From positions 744,001 through 808,000 of the forward strand of contig JADJWY010000023.1 of NCBI GenBank assembly GCA_016716085.1: a stretch of DNA of 64,000 nucleotides, read 5' to 3'. The stretch is from Hahellaceae bacterium. Lineage in GTDB: Bacteria > Pseudomonadota > Gammaproteobacteria > Pseudomonadales > Oleiphilaceae. The translations under genes were made by a program, and so were the position numbers. Positions 1-9,646 of this stretch are shown piece after piece. The notes below the pieces were generated by a model. It was not told the DNA's origin. It saw only the letters and a program-made list of their open reading frames with translations, and searched no databases. Every line of letters starts with the position of its first letter. The stretch's first letter is position 1.

Positions 1-2
1 CG

Positions 3-2762
3 CTGGAGCAGACCTATCGCCCGATCAACACCGTGCTGGAAATTCTCAGCTATTTTTCCGGCACCGCTGCTGAGGCCACGGCGGCGGAACGACTGGCACA
101 ACTGCCCTTGCTGGTCGGCGCCCTAAAACTGGAACCCCAGATTCGCGCCATCATGACCGCGCAAAAAGATGGGCGATTTTTCATCGTGAGACACATTCGT
201 AATCCTGCCGCACTGAAAAGTTACCGCGCCCCCCCTGACACCCAGTACATCGTTGACGATATCTACAGGGCCGGGGATAAGCGCATGACTCGCCGGCTTT
301 TTCTGAGTGAGCAGGAGGCAACACTTGAGGATAGCGTAATCGGTGAAGCCACCTTTGACCCGCGCTCCCGCCCCTGGTACCAGTTGGCCACCCAGAAACC
401 CGGACTTCAGACAACTGCGCCCTACCCTTACTTCCAGACCGGCGAACCCGGTATCACGCTGGCCAAGGAAATCGATCATAGCGGCAGGGTTCTCGCAGCC
501 GACCTGACGCTCGAAGACCTCTCCAGAGCCCTGCGCCGCAAAACCATCACCCCGGGCACGCAGCTCGCGCTGGTGAATGCGCAAGGGCAGATTCTGGCCT
601 ACTCCCACGATCAGATCTTGAATGCCGGTCGCCAGGGTGCGGCAGCATTGAATCTGACCGCCATCGAACACACGCCTTTTGCCCCCATTGCTGAAGCACT
701 GCTGTCCGCTGACGAAAGCAACCAAACCTATGATTATCATGGTGCACGTTGGCTGGGACTCTCCCGCACGCTGAATCCCAACCGTGCGGATTCGGCCCGT
801 ATTTTAATTGCCGTTCCAATGCAGGAATTGATGGCAGAGGCTGAAATCGCGCTGCTTGAGGCGCTGCGGTTCACCGGCCTTGCGCTGCTGCTCTCAATTC
901 CACTGGTATGGGGAATGGCACACTCCATCACCCGCCCTATTTCACGCCTGGTGCGCGAGGCGTTTCGTATTCGCCATTTTGATTTTACGCCGGGACGCCC
1001 ACCCGCGACGGCCCTGACTGAAATTCAGCGGCTGGGCGAGGCCATGACGTCAACATCTGACACCATCAGCCGTTTCCTGAATCTCATCTCATCGCTGGCA
1101 GGGGAAACCCGCTTTGATCGCTTATTGCAGACGGTCAATCGGGAAACGATCAGCGCGTGCCAGGCCGATGCCGGACTTCTGTTTCTCCTCCATGACAACG
1201 CCCGACGCCTGAAGGCGGTTGACCTCGCGTTCGCAGAAAAAGGAGCCGCCGAGGTTGATCACATCGTTGACGCCGACCCTGATGATTCAACCGACGTTGT
1301 CGGGCGGGTCTACCGGGAAAACCGATACCAGATTCTCGACCTGAAACGCCAGAATAATGGCCAATCAGAGCGTTTCGCCAGCCTGTTCCAGCACCTGTCG
1401 GTGGATCACCTGCACCTGATGTTACTGCCGCTGGCCAACCGACAAAAGGAAGTCTCTGGTGTACTGTGTCTGGCGTTCACCCCGGATGGCTTGCCGTTGG
1501 AAAGCCTCGAAGAACGCGCCGCCTTTGCCCGAAGCCTGTCTGGGTTTGCCGCGGTGACCATCGAAAGCCAGTACCTTATCAGTATGCAAAAAAAGCTGCT
1601 GGACAGCATCATCCAACTACTGGCCGGTGCCATCGACGCCAAATCGCCCTATACTGGCGGACACTGTCAGCGTGTCCCAGTACTCACCCAGATGCTGGCC
1701 AAAGCCGCCTGCGAAAGCAGCGACAACCGTTTTGAACATTTCACGCTGAATGACAAGGAGTGGGAGGCCGTCACGATAGCTAGTTGGCTACACGACTGTG
1801 GCAAGATCACCACACCGGAATATGTCGTAGACAAAGCCACCAAGCTGGAAGCGTTGAGTGATCGCATCCATGAGATACGGATGCGCTTTGAGGTTATCAA
1901 GCAGCAGGCCTGGATAGACTACTACCGCGCTTGTCTGAAGGGTGAGCAGGAAATCCTGGCCGCCGCCAGACGCGATGAGGCGCTGAGCTCGCTGGATGAA
2001 GACTTCATCTTTGTAGCGCAGTGCAACCTGGGGACAGAGCAAATGCCCGAGGCAGACATCGCGCGGCTGCATCGGATCGCGGCCAGGACCTGGACGCGCA
2101 CGCTGGATGACCGAGTGGGTATTTCCTGGGAAGAAGCACAGCGTAAACAGCGTAGTCCAGCGCAATCCCTACCCGTGGAGGAGCCCCTGCTGGCTGACAG
2201 GGCTGAGCATCTGATCAATGCCAGCACTGCCGACAGTGGTGCCGATGCCGTCTCGCGAGAGCGCTTCAATCTGGTCCAACCCCTGCACCACCTGAACCGG
2301 GGAGAGCTCTACAACTTATCCATTCGCAAAGGCACGCTGACCGCAGAAGAACGCTTCATTATCAATGATCACATTGTGCAGACCATTTTGATGCTGGAAC
2401 GGCTCCCTTTCCCGCGTCACTTGAGCCAGGTGCCCGCACTGGCCGGCGGCCACCATGAGAAGATGGACGGAACCGGCTACCCGCTCGGGCTGGTCCAACA
2501 TGAAATGCCGCTGGTCGCACGTATGATGGCGATTGCGGATATTTTCGAGGCCTTAACCGCGTCGGATCGTCCGTATAAAACCCCAAAGACTTTGAGCGAG
2601 TCCCTGCGTATTATGCAGCGCATGAGTCGGGAAAAACATATTGACCGTGATCTGTTTACCCTTTTCGTGCGATCCGGGGTCTATCAGCGCTATGCCGAGG
2701 CCTACCTGAAACCGGGGCAAATTGACGAGGTCTCTATCGAAAGCCTGCTGAGGGAAACATGA
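3..2762 (+). CDS. Sensor HD-GYP phosphodiesterase (5' end outside window)
   Basis: The reading frame is open to the left edge, so the N-terminus is missing; a GTG at 33 is only an internal candidate start. Order seen (numbered from 33): periplasmic Cache-like sensor with RPWYQLA, a transmembrane segment near 280-300, HAMP, GAF (about 370-510), then HD-GYP. WLHDCGK (near 587) and HHEKMDGTGYP (near 807) keep the metal-binding residues, so cyclic-di-GMP hydrolysis is expected. About 200 residues separate these motifs, longer than in a minimal HD-GYP domain, which indicates an insertion. Its TGA overlaps the ATG of lutA by 4 bases, so it is probably translated with the lactate genes. What the sensor binds cannot be read from the sequence. 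Confidence 0.9.
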   Translation: MEQTYRPINTVLEILSYFSGTAAEATAAERLAQLPLLVGALKLEPQIRAIMTAQKDGRFFIVRHIRNPAALKSYRAPPDTQYIVDDIYRAGDKRMTRRLFLSEQEATLEDSVIGEATFDPRSRPWYQLATQKPGLQTTAPYPYFQTGEPGITLAKEIDHSGRVLAADLTLEDLSRALRRKTITPGTQLALVNAQGQILAYSHDQILNAGRQGAAALNLTAIEHTPFAPIAEALLSADESNQTYDYHGARWLGLSRTLNPNRADSARILIAVPMQELMAEAEIALLEALRFTGLALLLSIPLVWGMAHSITRPISRLVREAFRIRHFDFTPGRPPATALTEIQRLGEAMTSTSDTISRFLNLISSLAGETRFDRLLQTVNRETISACQADAGLLFLLHDNARRLKAVDLAFAEKGAAEVDHIVDADPDDSTDVVGRVYRENRYQILDLKRQNNGQSERFASLFQHLSVDHLHLMLLPLANRQKEVSGVLCLAFTPDGLPLESLEERAAFARSLSGFAAVTIESQYLISMQKKLLDSIIQLLAGAIDAKSPYTGGHCQRVPVLTQMLAKAACESSDNRFEHFTLNDKEWEAVTIASWLHDCGKITTPEYVVDKATKLEALSDRIHEIRMRFEVIKQQAWIDYYRACLKGEQEILAAARRDEALSSLDEDFIFVAQCNLGTEQMPEADIARLHRIAARTWTRTLDDRVGISWEEAQRKQRSPAQSLPVEEPLLADRAEHLINASTADSGADAVSRERFNLVQPLHHLNRGELYNLSIRKGTLTAEERFIINDHIVQTILMLERLPFPRHLSQVPALAGGHHEKMDGTGYPLGLVQHEMPLVARMMAIADIFEALTASDRPYKTPKTLSESLRIMQRMSREKHIDRDLFTLFVRSGVYQRYAEAYLKPGQIDEVSIESLLRET

Positions 2763-3532
2763 GCCAGGGCTCAAAACGCGATGTGTATGTTTTTGGTACC
2801 TGCCTGATAGATGTGCTCTATCCGGATGCAGGTATGGATACGGTCCATTTGCTCGAATATTTCGGTTGCCAGGTGCATTTCCCCCAGGATCAGACCTGCT
2901 GCGGTCAACCTGCGTTCAATTCGGGTTTTCGTCGCGAGGCGCTTAAGGTCGCCGAAATACAGCTCGCGCTCTTTACGGAACCCTGGCCCATCGTGGTGCC
3001 ATCCGGTTCCTGTGCGAGTATGTTTCGCCATGACTACCCCGCACTCTTTGCCGAGCACCCCCTGGCGACCCAGGCAAAAGATGTTGCCTCAAGGGTGGTG
3101 GAACTGACCGCCTTTTTGCTGACACTGACGGAAGGTTACGCCTCTCCGCCAAAAGAGACGGACGCAACGGTGGTTGCGCACACCTCCTGCAGTGCGCGGC
3201 GCGGACTGGGTCAGGGCGCTCTGGCACTGGCGCTCATCCGGCGTCTGTCCGGCAAACCCGCCACCGAACCCGAGGAGGCTGAAGCGTGCTGCGGCTTTGG
3301 CGGTACATTTGCAGTGAAACAGCCGGAGCTTTCAGCGGCCATGACCGCCAGCAAGTGCCATGCATTGCAGGCGACGGGGGCAGCCCATCTGGTCAGTGGC
3401 GACTGTGGCTGCCTGATGAGTCTGAATGGCTATCTCGAACAGTCCGGTGCAGCACTCAAGGGTGAGCATATTGCATCGTTTCTTTGGCGGGAACTCCAGA
3501 ACCGTACAGCCCGGAAAGGGGTTAGCGGATGA
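2759..3532 (+). CDS. lutA: LutA/YkgE family Fe-S oxidoreductase subunit
   Basis: 257 residues with two cysteine-rich CCG domains: TCCGQP at 46-51 and ACCGFGG at 176-182, plus HTSC near 141 and GDCGC near 215. These are the cluster ligands of the LutA subunit of the LutABC L-lactate oxidising complex, which acts in the cytoplasm and turns lactate into pyruvate. The ATG overlaps the upstream stop as ATGA, and the stop overlaps lutB in the same way, so the genes form one coupled operon. No lactate permease (lutP or lldP) is seen nearby. The length is normal for the family. Confidence 0.93.
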   Translation: MSQGSKRDVYVFGTCLIDVLYPDAGMDTVHLLEYFGCQVHFPQDQTCCGQPAFNSGFRREALKVAEIQLALFTEPWPIVVPSGSCASMFRHDYPALFAEHPLATQAKDVASRVVELTAFLLTLTEGYASPPKETDATVVAHTSCSARRGLGQGALALALIRRLSGKPATEPEEAEACCGFGGTFAVKQPELSAAMTASKCHALQATGAAHLVSGDCGCLMSLNGYLEQSGAALKGEHIASFLWRELQNRTARKGVSG

Positions 3533-4977
3533 CTGCGCACACCTCATCTGACGCGCAACCAGGCTTTCGTGAACGGGCGATTCAGGTCCTGGCATCCCCG
3601 GATTTGCAGGAAAACTTCCACGATGCTATGGCCTTCCTGCGCCAAAAGCGCGCGTCCGCTTTCGCGGATGAAGAGCACTTTCAGCGACTTCAGGCAGAGA
3701 GTCAGCGCATCAAGCAGGAGGCCCTGTCACAGCTTCCCGATTTACTGGAAACGCTGGAAGCGCGCTGCACCGTCAATGGCATTCAGGTGCATTGGGCCGA
3801 GACCGGCGCAGAAGCCTGCGACTTGATCCGGCAGATCATTGAAGCCCATGTCCCCCACCGGGAAGGCCAGCCAATTCGTGTCATCAAAGGTAAATCGATG
3901 GCCACGGAAGAAATCGGTCTCAACACACACCTTGAACAACACGGCATGCACTGTCTCGAAAGTGACATGGGCGAGTTTATTGTGCAATTGGCTAAACAGT
4001 CGCCCTCGCACATCATCATGCCGGCCATTCACCTGCGCAAACAGGAGATCGCGCGGTTATTCTCCGAAAAGTTACCTGACACCCCCTACACGGAAGACGT
4101 TGACCGACTGATTGGAATAGGGCGTCAGGTGCTGCGGGAACAGTTCGAAAAGGCCGATGTGGGTATCTCGGGGGTAAATTTCGCCATCGCTGACACCGGC
4201 ACCCTCTGCCTGCTGGAAAATGAAGGCAATGGGCGCCTGAGTACAACAGCGCCCGATCTGCACATTGCCGTCTGCGGTATCGAAAAAGTAATTCCCCGAC
4301 TCAGCGACCTACCCCCGCTGTTGTCAGTATTGACGCGCTCCGCAACCGGACAGGCAATCACGACCTACGTCAATCTGATTTCATCGCCACGACGCCTGGA
4401 TGAAAAAGACGGTCCCAGTGCCGTTCATCTCGTCCTCCTGGACAATGGCCGCAGTCGCATGTTTCAGGATGCCGAATTGCAGGCCACCCTGCGCTGCATT
4501 CGCTGTGGTGCTTGCATGAATCACTGTCCGGTTTATGCAAAAATTGGGGGTCACGCCTACGGATCGGTATATCCCGGCCCCATCGGGCAGGTCATTATGC
4601 CGCAAATTGAGGGTATTCGGGCGCACGGCGAAATGACCGAGGCCTGCTCACTGAACGGCGCCTGCGGTGAGGTCTGCCCAGTGGGTATTCCGTTACCGGA
4701 TCTGATCCGCGAGCAGCGTGAAAGACGCGCTCAACTCCCGGAATACAGCAGGGGTAAAGAAGCCTGGATTTGGCGGCTATGGGTTTTAGGCTATCGTCAC
4801 CCTCAGCTCTACCGGATCTGGTCAAGGGTCGTCACCCAACTTCGCAGATTAAGCCCAAGGCGATTGAGGCCCTGGAGCCCAAGCCGCGCGGTTCCCCGTC
4901 CGGCCAGACAAACTTTGCATGAACGGATGAAAGCCCACGCTGCCCAGATGAACACTTCAGGAAAGCATTCACGATGA
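3529..4977 (+). CDS. lutB: LutB ferredoxin-type iron-sulfur subunit
   Basis: 482 residues. The N-terminal two thirds is a LUD (DUF162) domain. It is followed by two [4Fe-4S] motifs: CIRCGACMNHCP at 323-334 and CSLNGACGEVCPVG at 373-386. The basic C-terminal tail matches the extension usual in LutB. In the family this subunit carries electrons within the L-lactate oxidising complex. It is coupled on both sides by 4-base ATGA overlaps. No defect is seen. Confidence 0.94.
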   Translation: MTAHTSSDAQPGFRERAIQVLASPDLQENFHDAMAFLRQKRASAFADEEHFQRLQAESQRIKQEALSQLPDLLETLEARCTVNGIQVHWAETGAEACDLIRQIIEAHVPHREGQPIRVIKGKSMATEEIGLNTHLEQHGMHCLESDMGEFIVQLAKQSPSHIIMPAIHLRKQEIARLFSEKLPDTPYTEDVDRLIGIGRQVLREQFEKADVGISGVNFAIADTGTLCLLENEGNGRLSTTAPDLHIAVCGIEKVIPRLSDLPPLLSVLTRSATGQAITTYVNLISSPRRLDEKDGPSAVHLVLLDNGRSRMFQDAELQATLRCIRCGACMNHCPVYAKIGGHAYGSVYPGPIGQVIMPQIEGIRAHGEMTEACSLNGACGEVCPVGIPLPDLIREQRERRAQLPEYSRGKEAWIWRLWVLGYRHPQLYRIWSRVVTQLRRLSPRRLRPWSPSRAVPRPARQTLHERMKAHAAQMNTSGKHSR

Positions 4978-5651
4978 GCCTCTCACGTAACGCCATACTC
5001 AATCGGCTAAGAGAGAGCAAAGTCCCTCCCCCTTCGGTAGCGCCGCCCCCACTCAATACGGGTTCAGCGAAGGGGGATGACGCGCAAGCCACAATGACAC
5101 GCTTTACAATCCAGCTGGAAGCCGCTCACGCTCAGGTTATTCGTGCAAGCGCGGCTGACTGGCCACACCGCCTGCTATCAGCACTCCCTGCACCGATGCC
5201 GAAACAGTGGTTGCTAAGCGATACCCATCCGCTGAGCAACACGTGGGCGGCTGCACTTCAGCACGCTGTGCCAGACACGGAGGCAACGCTCTGCCGCTAT
5301 GCAAGCTGCGTGGAAGGCGTTAAGCAGGCACTTTTTCAAACCATTGAGGCCAGCCTGACCTCAGCCCAGGCAGCCATTGCAGAAACCGGAACCCTGGTGT
5401 TGGAACCCTCGCCGGACGAGCCGCGTTTGATGTCACTGGTTCCGCCCCTGCACGTTGCCGTGGTCAACGCCAGTACATTGGTTGCTACCTTCACGGACTA
5501 TTTAATGCAACGGCAGTGGACAGCCACGACGATTCCGACCAATATCGTGCTGATTTCCGGCCCCTCCAAAACGGCTGACATTCAGCAGACACTGGCCTAT
5601 GGCGCGCATGGCCCGAAAGCCTTATATGTGGTGATCCTGACCGATGCGTAA
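4974..5651 (+). CDS. lutC: LutC LUD-domain subunit
   Basis: 225 residues of the LUD (DUF162) family, with AIAETGTLVLEPSPDEPR in the middle and ISGPSKTADIQQTLAYGAHGP near the C-terminus, both hallmarks of LutC/YkgG. It completes the lutABC set needed for L-lactate use. The start overlaps lutB by 4 bases, and the last 8 bases overlap the ankyrin lipoprotein gene. The proline-rich stretch near residues 19-28 is a linker between the N-terminal helix and the domain. Confidence 0.92.
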   Translation: MSLSRNAILNRLRESKVPPPSVAPPPLNTGSAKGDDAQATMTRFTIQLEAAHAQVIRASAADWPHRLLSALPAPMPKQWLLSDTHPLSNTWAAALQHAVPDTEATLCRYASCVEGVKQALFQTIEASLTSAQAAIAETGTLVLEPSPDEPRLMSLVPPLHVAVVNASTLVATFTDYLMQRQWTATTIPTNIVLISGPSKTADIQQTLAYGAHGPKALYVVILTDA

Positions 5652-6513
5652 ACCCTTTTCTATTGCCTTGCATGGCCTGGCGTTGATCGCTGTGCTGCCC
5701 GGTTGTGTGACGCACTCCACGCCCGACATTCCCACCCTCACACATGCCGTTTACCAGCAGGACTGGGAGGCCATGCAAGCACGCTTCGCGTTGGGCAGTG
5801 CGGTGGACGAACGCCTAGACCCGCAAAATAATACTGCGCTACTGCTGCTGGCTCGTGCAGGCCGCCTGGATCTGGTTCAGCAACTACTGAAACGCGGCGC
5901 CAATCCCTTTACGCAGAATCAATATGGCGAATCTGCACTGGATTTCCTGCCCCGCAGTGAGCCATGGGTGCTGGCAATGGAGGATGCTGGACTCAGCACA
6001 TGGAATCAGGCGGTTGACGCCATTAAAAGCGGTCAGATCTTACTATTAACCCGCTTGCTACGCAGCGAGCGGTTTTACCGCTACACCCCGGACAGAAAGG
6101 GCGATCTGCTCAGTCACATCGCCGTCAGAGCCGGTTGTGAATCCTGTCTGGGCGCGCTGGCAGGCGCCGACTTCGACCTGCATCGAGTCAATCCGCTGAC
6201 GCGCCAGACTCCGCTGATGGTCGCCGCGCAGGAAGGGCAACCCAGTCTGTTGCAGGTTCTGGTGCATCGGAATCGCAGCATCAATCAAAAAGACCGTCAG
6301 GGCTGGACTGCGCTGCATTTCGCGTGCGGAAGTGGGGATATCAACCAGGACAAAGTCCGGGCCAGGATTGTTCAGCGCCTACTTGAGCACGGCGCACGCC
6401 CGGATCTAAGAACGTCCCAACGGCTTTCCCCCCTGGAACTGGCGGTCGCAAAGGATTATACGGAGGTCGTCAGAATATTGCTGGAACATGAAGCCGCGAA
6501 GGGGAAGTATTGA
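5644..6513 (+). CDS. Ankyrin-repeat lipoprotein
   Basis: 289 residues with a lipoprotein signal: positive N-terminus, hydrophobic stretch, and a lipobox ending LPGC at about residue 20. Ankyrin repeats follow, for example NTALLLLARAGRLDLVQQLL, QTPLMVAAQEGQPSLLQVL and WTALHFACGSGD. It is therefore a membrane-anchored periplasmic protein-binding scaffold; its partner is unknown. It overlaps lutC by 8 bases and is the last gene of the HD-GYP-lutABC operon. Ankyrin proteins in the periplasm often accompany enzymes needing protection or assembly, but a role in lactate oxidation is only inferred from position. Confidence 0.85.
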   Translation: MRKPFSIALHGLALIAVLPGCVTHSTPDIPTLTHAVYQQDWEAMQARFALGSAVDERLDPQNNTALLLLARAGRLDLVQQLLKRGANPFTQNQYGESALDFLPRSEPWVLAMEDAGLSTWNQAVDAIKSGQILLLTRLLRSERFYRYTPDRKGDLLSHIAVRAGCESCLGALAGADFDLHRVNPLTRQTPLMVAAQEGQPSLLQVLVHRNRSINQKDRQGWTALHFACGSGDINQDKVRARIVQRLLEHGARPDLRTSQRLSPLELAVAKDYTEVVRILLEHEAAKGKY

Positions 6514-6526
6514 TTCGGGCCACCGT

Positions 6527-8242
6527 TTAAAATGCATAGGACACCTCACCGTAGAGACTGCGCCCCGCCAGGGGGAAGTCATTCGGGACATAGGGTGCCG
6601 GGAATGGATAGGTCGCACCCGGACTCGGCTCCCGAACATCTTCGTCCATCACATTCTTCATGGTCATCATCACGTTCATATTCGGAAGCAGGTTAGCTTT
6701 GCGTAACACCACATCCAGTGTCGCATAATCATCCACTTTACTGCGGGTATCTCCCGACACACGGGCCTGACGACCGATCCAGTTGACCTGCGCAGTCAAC
6801 AGCCATTCGGGGCGGAATTCCCACTGGCTGCGGGCATAAACCTGGTGATTAGGCGCTTCACCTGCATCCTGCTTGGATTCATCGTCCTCAGCCTCCTGAT
6901 AGGCATAGTTAGCCAGGAGTTTAACCGTATTGAAGGGTGCATACTCAAGCTCGAACTCGACACCTTTTCCGTCAATTTTACCCGTATTCTGAGCCTGTTG
7001 AACGCCGCTCGGCGCATCCAGCGCGTAACTGATGAAGTCCTTGATACGGAACAGGTAAAGGTTGGCTGAATAGCGCAGTGTGGGGTCCAGCTGATGGCTA
7101 AACGCAAATTCATAGGTATCAATTTTTTCCGGTTGAAGATCCGGGTTACCCAAGGCCATCGGATTACTGGTCACGAACAACTCGGCAATGGTGGGTGCCC
7201 GGAACGCACTTCCATAGAGCAATTTGGTAGTGATGGTATCCGTCGTCGCCCACACCAATGCCAGGCGCGGGTTCACTCTGTCGCCAAAATCTTCAAAAAT
7301 GTCATACCGAACACCCGAGGTAAGTACAAGCCCCTACCTTAACTGCCACTCATCCTGGATAAAAAAGTGCCCGCTGGAACGGTCTTTCTCAGGCAAGAAC
7401 GTCTCTGCTGAGTCGGTCACATCTTCCAGGCCATTTGGACGCGGAAAAAGGGGTAATACGGTATTGTCGGGCAAAATGGTGGTTCCAAAGTTTTTCTGCT
7501 CTGTCACTTCGTAAACGCCTGCTCCGGTCTCTGCGTCATTTCGCCCCTGGTAGCCGACGCGCCAGGTCCATAATTCAGCCCCTAATTCAGTCCGCATTTC
7601 AATTTGCTTGTGCCCGGTATTTACTTCGCCCGGAGCAAGAGAGGCGGTCGTGCCCCCTGCATCCAGCAAGGTCTGAGTATCTGAGTCGATCGTTTCCTTG
7701 AAACCACGTGTCTGGTTGTATTCCAGTGACAGCGCACCCTCAATACCCCCGGCACGATACGCGGTATTCACCCAGGACCCATACGTGTCAAAACTCCCCC
7801 CTGTAACGCCCACTTGGGTTTTCGGGATATCTGCCGCGCTCTTCGTAATAATATTGATCGCCCCGGAAAAGGCATCGGCACCATAGAGTGCAGACCCAGG
7901 CCCCCGAATCACTTCGATTCGCTCGACGGCTTTCAATGGCATTCCCGCCCACACCAGTGACGGATGCCCAACGTACAATGACTGAATCGGCACCCCATTG
8001 ATCATGTACAGGGTCTGCGCACCATAAAATGACGAAACACCTCGCACTCTGACGTTAGGTACGTAGACGATGGGATTTTTACCCACATGCATGCCCGGAA
8101 TGGTTTGCAAGACTTCCTCCAGATCTCTCGCACCCATCGCCTCGATGTCTTCAGACGTTATGACAGATGAGATCGCTGCAGCCTTATCCAGCGGAGTCGC
8201 CGACCCTGGAAGGGGAGTCATGGCAAGTACGATGCCCGCCAT
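6527..8242 (-). pseudogene. Broken TonB-dependent receptor (in-frame amber stop, deletions)
   Basis: Read on the minus strand, two same-frame halves (8242-7334 and 7333-6527) are separated only by a TAG at 7334-7336. The codons after it read GLVLTSGVRYD and align without gap to the intact paralog at 15675. Compared with that paralog it also lacks about 104 residues of barrel: GAGV joins directly to YEVTEQKNF. It also lacks the region between signal peptide and plug that holds the TonB box, so the hydrophobic leader runs straight into GSATPLDKAAA. The C-terminus (ending in Phe) is intact. No good upstream start is seen before 8242. A sequencing error could explain the stop, but not the deletions. 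Confidence 0.85.
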
Positions 8243-8359
8243 AAGAGAAGGCAGGCGAATGGTGGAGGGAATTTTTAAAAAATGAGATCGTACGATGCAA
8301 GCCTACCCAAAACTCTCGTATAATTCGCCTTTGCATCGATGCTCTTTGAGGAAAAACCC

Positions 8360-8845
8360 ATGCTCAACACCGCCCACCGTCGCGAAATTACCCTACGCTT
8401 TCTGGCCGAGCCTTCGGAAGTGAATTTTGGTGGAAAAGTCCACGGGGGCACCGTGATGAAGTGGATCGACCAGGCTGGCTATACCTGTGCCGCAGCCTGG
8501 AGCGGCAAGTACTGTGTCACGGTCTATGTTGGGGGTATTCGCTTTATTCACCCCATCCACATCGGGCATTTGGTGGAGGTGCGTGCCAGGGTGATCTACA
8601 CCGGTCGCTCCAGTATGCATATCGCGGTGGATGTCATGGCAGGCGATCCCAAGCAATCAGAGCAAACGAAGTCCACCCACTGCATCATTGTCTTTGTGGC
8701 TGTCGATGAAAACGGAAAACCGGATTCCGTGCCGAATTGGCAACCTGAGAGTGAGGAGGATCTGACCCTGCAAGCCTATGCGCAGAAACTGATGTCCCTG
8801 CGCAACAGCATTGAGGAAGAAATGCACCGTTATCTGCCGGAGTGA
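8360..8845 (+). CDS. Acyl-CoA thioesterase, hotdog fold (YciA-like)
   Basis: 161 residues. The ATG at 8360 is preferred over the ATG at 8339 because GAGGAA lies six bases before it. The hotdog signature is clear: NFGGKVHGGTVMKWIDQAGY, then GGIRFIHPIHIGHLVEVRARV. This resembles YciA and the cytosolic acyl-CoA hydrolases, which cleave acyl-CoA to free acid and CoA in the cytoplasm. A TATAAT lies at 8319-8324. It is divergent from the broken TonB receptor. Chain-length preference cannot be told from sequence. Confidence 0.9.
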   Translation: MLNTAHRREITLRFLAEPSEVNFGGKVHGGTVMKWIDQAGYTCAAAWSGKYCVTVYVGGIRFIHPIHIGHLVEVRARVIYTGRSSMHIAVDVMAGDPKQSEQTKSTHCIIVFVAVDENGKPDSVPNWQPESEEDLTLQAYAQKLMSLRNSIEEEMHRYLPE

Positions 8846-8870
8846 GTCCGGCGTAGCTTGCGTATGCGGT

Positions 8871-9560
8871 TTACAGTGTTGCGGTCAGATCCTTTTCAAT
8901 GGCGGCATCCAATCGCGCCAGAAAAGCAGCCCGCGCCTTTCGTTTGGTCCCCGCGTGCGCACGCATATCCAGTTGTGACAACTGACGGGCAAGGCCCTGT
9001 GCGGTTGCCATGAGCTGCTCTTCCGGCACGACACGGTCAACAAACCCGGCTTTGGCTGCTTCTTTCGGATCGAACATTTCAGCGCAAATGACCGAGCGAT
9101 TAAAATAGCTGTCTGGCAAACGAGCCTGCGCCAGCTCAATGCCCACCTGATGCATCACCATGCCAATTGCGACTTCATTCAGTCCGATTTTGAAAGGCCC
9201 GTCCACGGCAATCCGGATATCGGATGACAACAGGATAAAGGCACCCTGAGCGACCGCATGACCACTACAGGCTGAAATGACGGGGGTCGGAAAGGCCAGC
9301 AGACGCCGGGAAAGGGTTGAGCCTTCCTTGACCAGTGCCAGGGCAGACGCCAGACTCTCACGCATGACCTTTAAATCATACCCACCTGAAAACATACCGG
9401 GTTGCCCGGTAATGACAACCACCGCCTGATCTTTTTCAGCCTGATCCAGTGCGGCATTGAATTCGGCGATCAATTGGTGGGAAAACGCATTGGCCTTGCC
9501 GTTGTTCAAAGTAAGCGTGGCGACTTTGTCGGTCAACGCATAGGAAACTAATTCTGCCAT
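8871..9560 (-). CDS. Crotonase / enoyl-CoA hydratase-isomerase family protein
   Basis: 229 residues from the ATG at 9558-9560; a longer frame exists upstream but the family fold starts here (MAELVSYALTDKVATLTLN). Crotonase features: NNGKANAFS, GYDLKVM, the oxyanion-hole region GHAVAQGAFILLSSDIRIA, and FKIGLNEVAIGM with a candidate catalytic Glu. It probably acts on a CoA thioester, but substrate and reaction (hydratase, isomerase or hydrolase) are open. It lies convergent to the thioesterase gene, with only 25 bases between the stops. Confidence 0.87.
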   Translation of the reverse strand: MAELVSYALTDKVATLTLNNGKANAFSHQLIAEFNAALDQAEKDQAVVVITGQPGMFSGGYDLKVMRESLASALALVKEGSTLSRRLLAFPTPVISACSGHAVAQGAFILLSSDIRIAVDGPFKIGLNEVAIGMVMHQVGIELAQARLPDSYFNRSVICAEMFDPKEAAKAGFVDRVVPEEQLMATAQGLARQLSQLDMRAHAGTKRKARAAFLARLDAAIEKDLTATL

Positions 9561-9646
9561 AGGGGTTTTGCCTGTCTTCGTTTCACAAGATAAGATCGCT
9601 AGGATAACAGAAAACAATTCGACGTCAGCCATCTGGACATCACACC

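Noticed and set aside
7334..7336. Programmed readthrough or recoding of the TAG in the TonB receptor
   Set aside because: No selenocysteine or pyrrolysine context, and the gene has other lesions; loss of function is simpler.
8293..8338. CGATGCAA and TTGCATCG inverted repeat flanking a TATAAT
   Set aside because: Arms are only 8 bases and 30 bases apart, with no good -35 region; too weak to call an operator.
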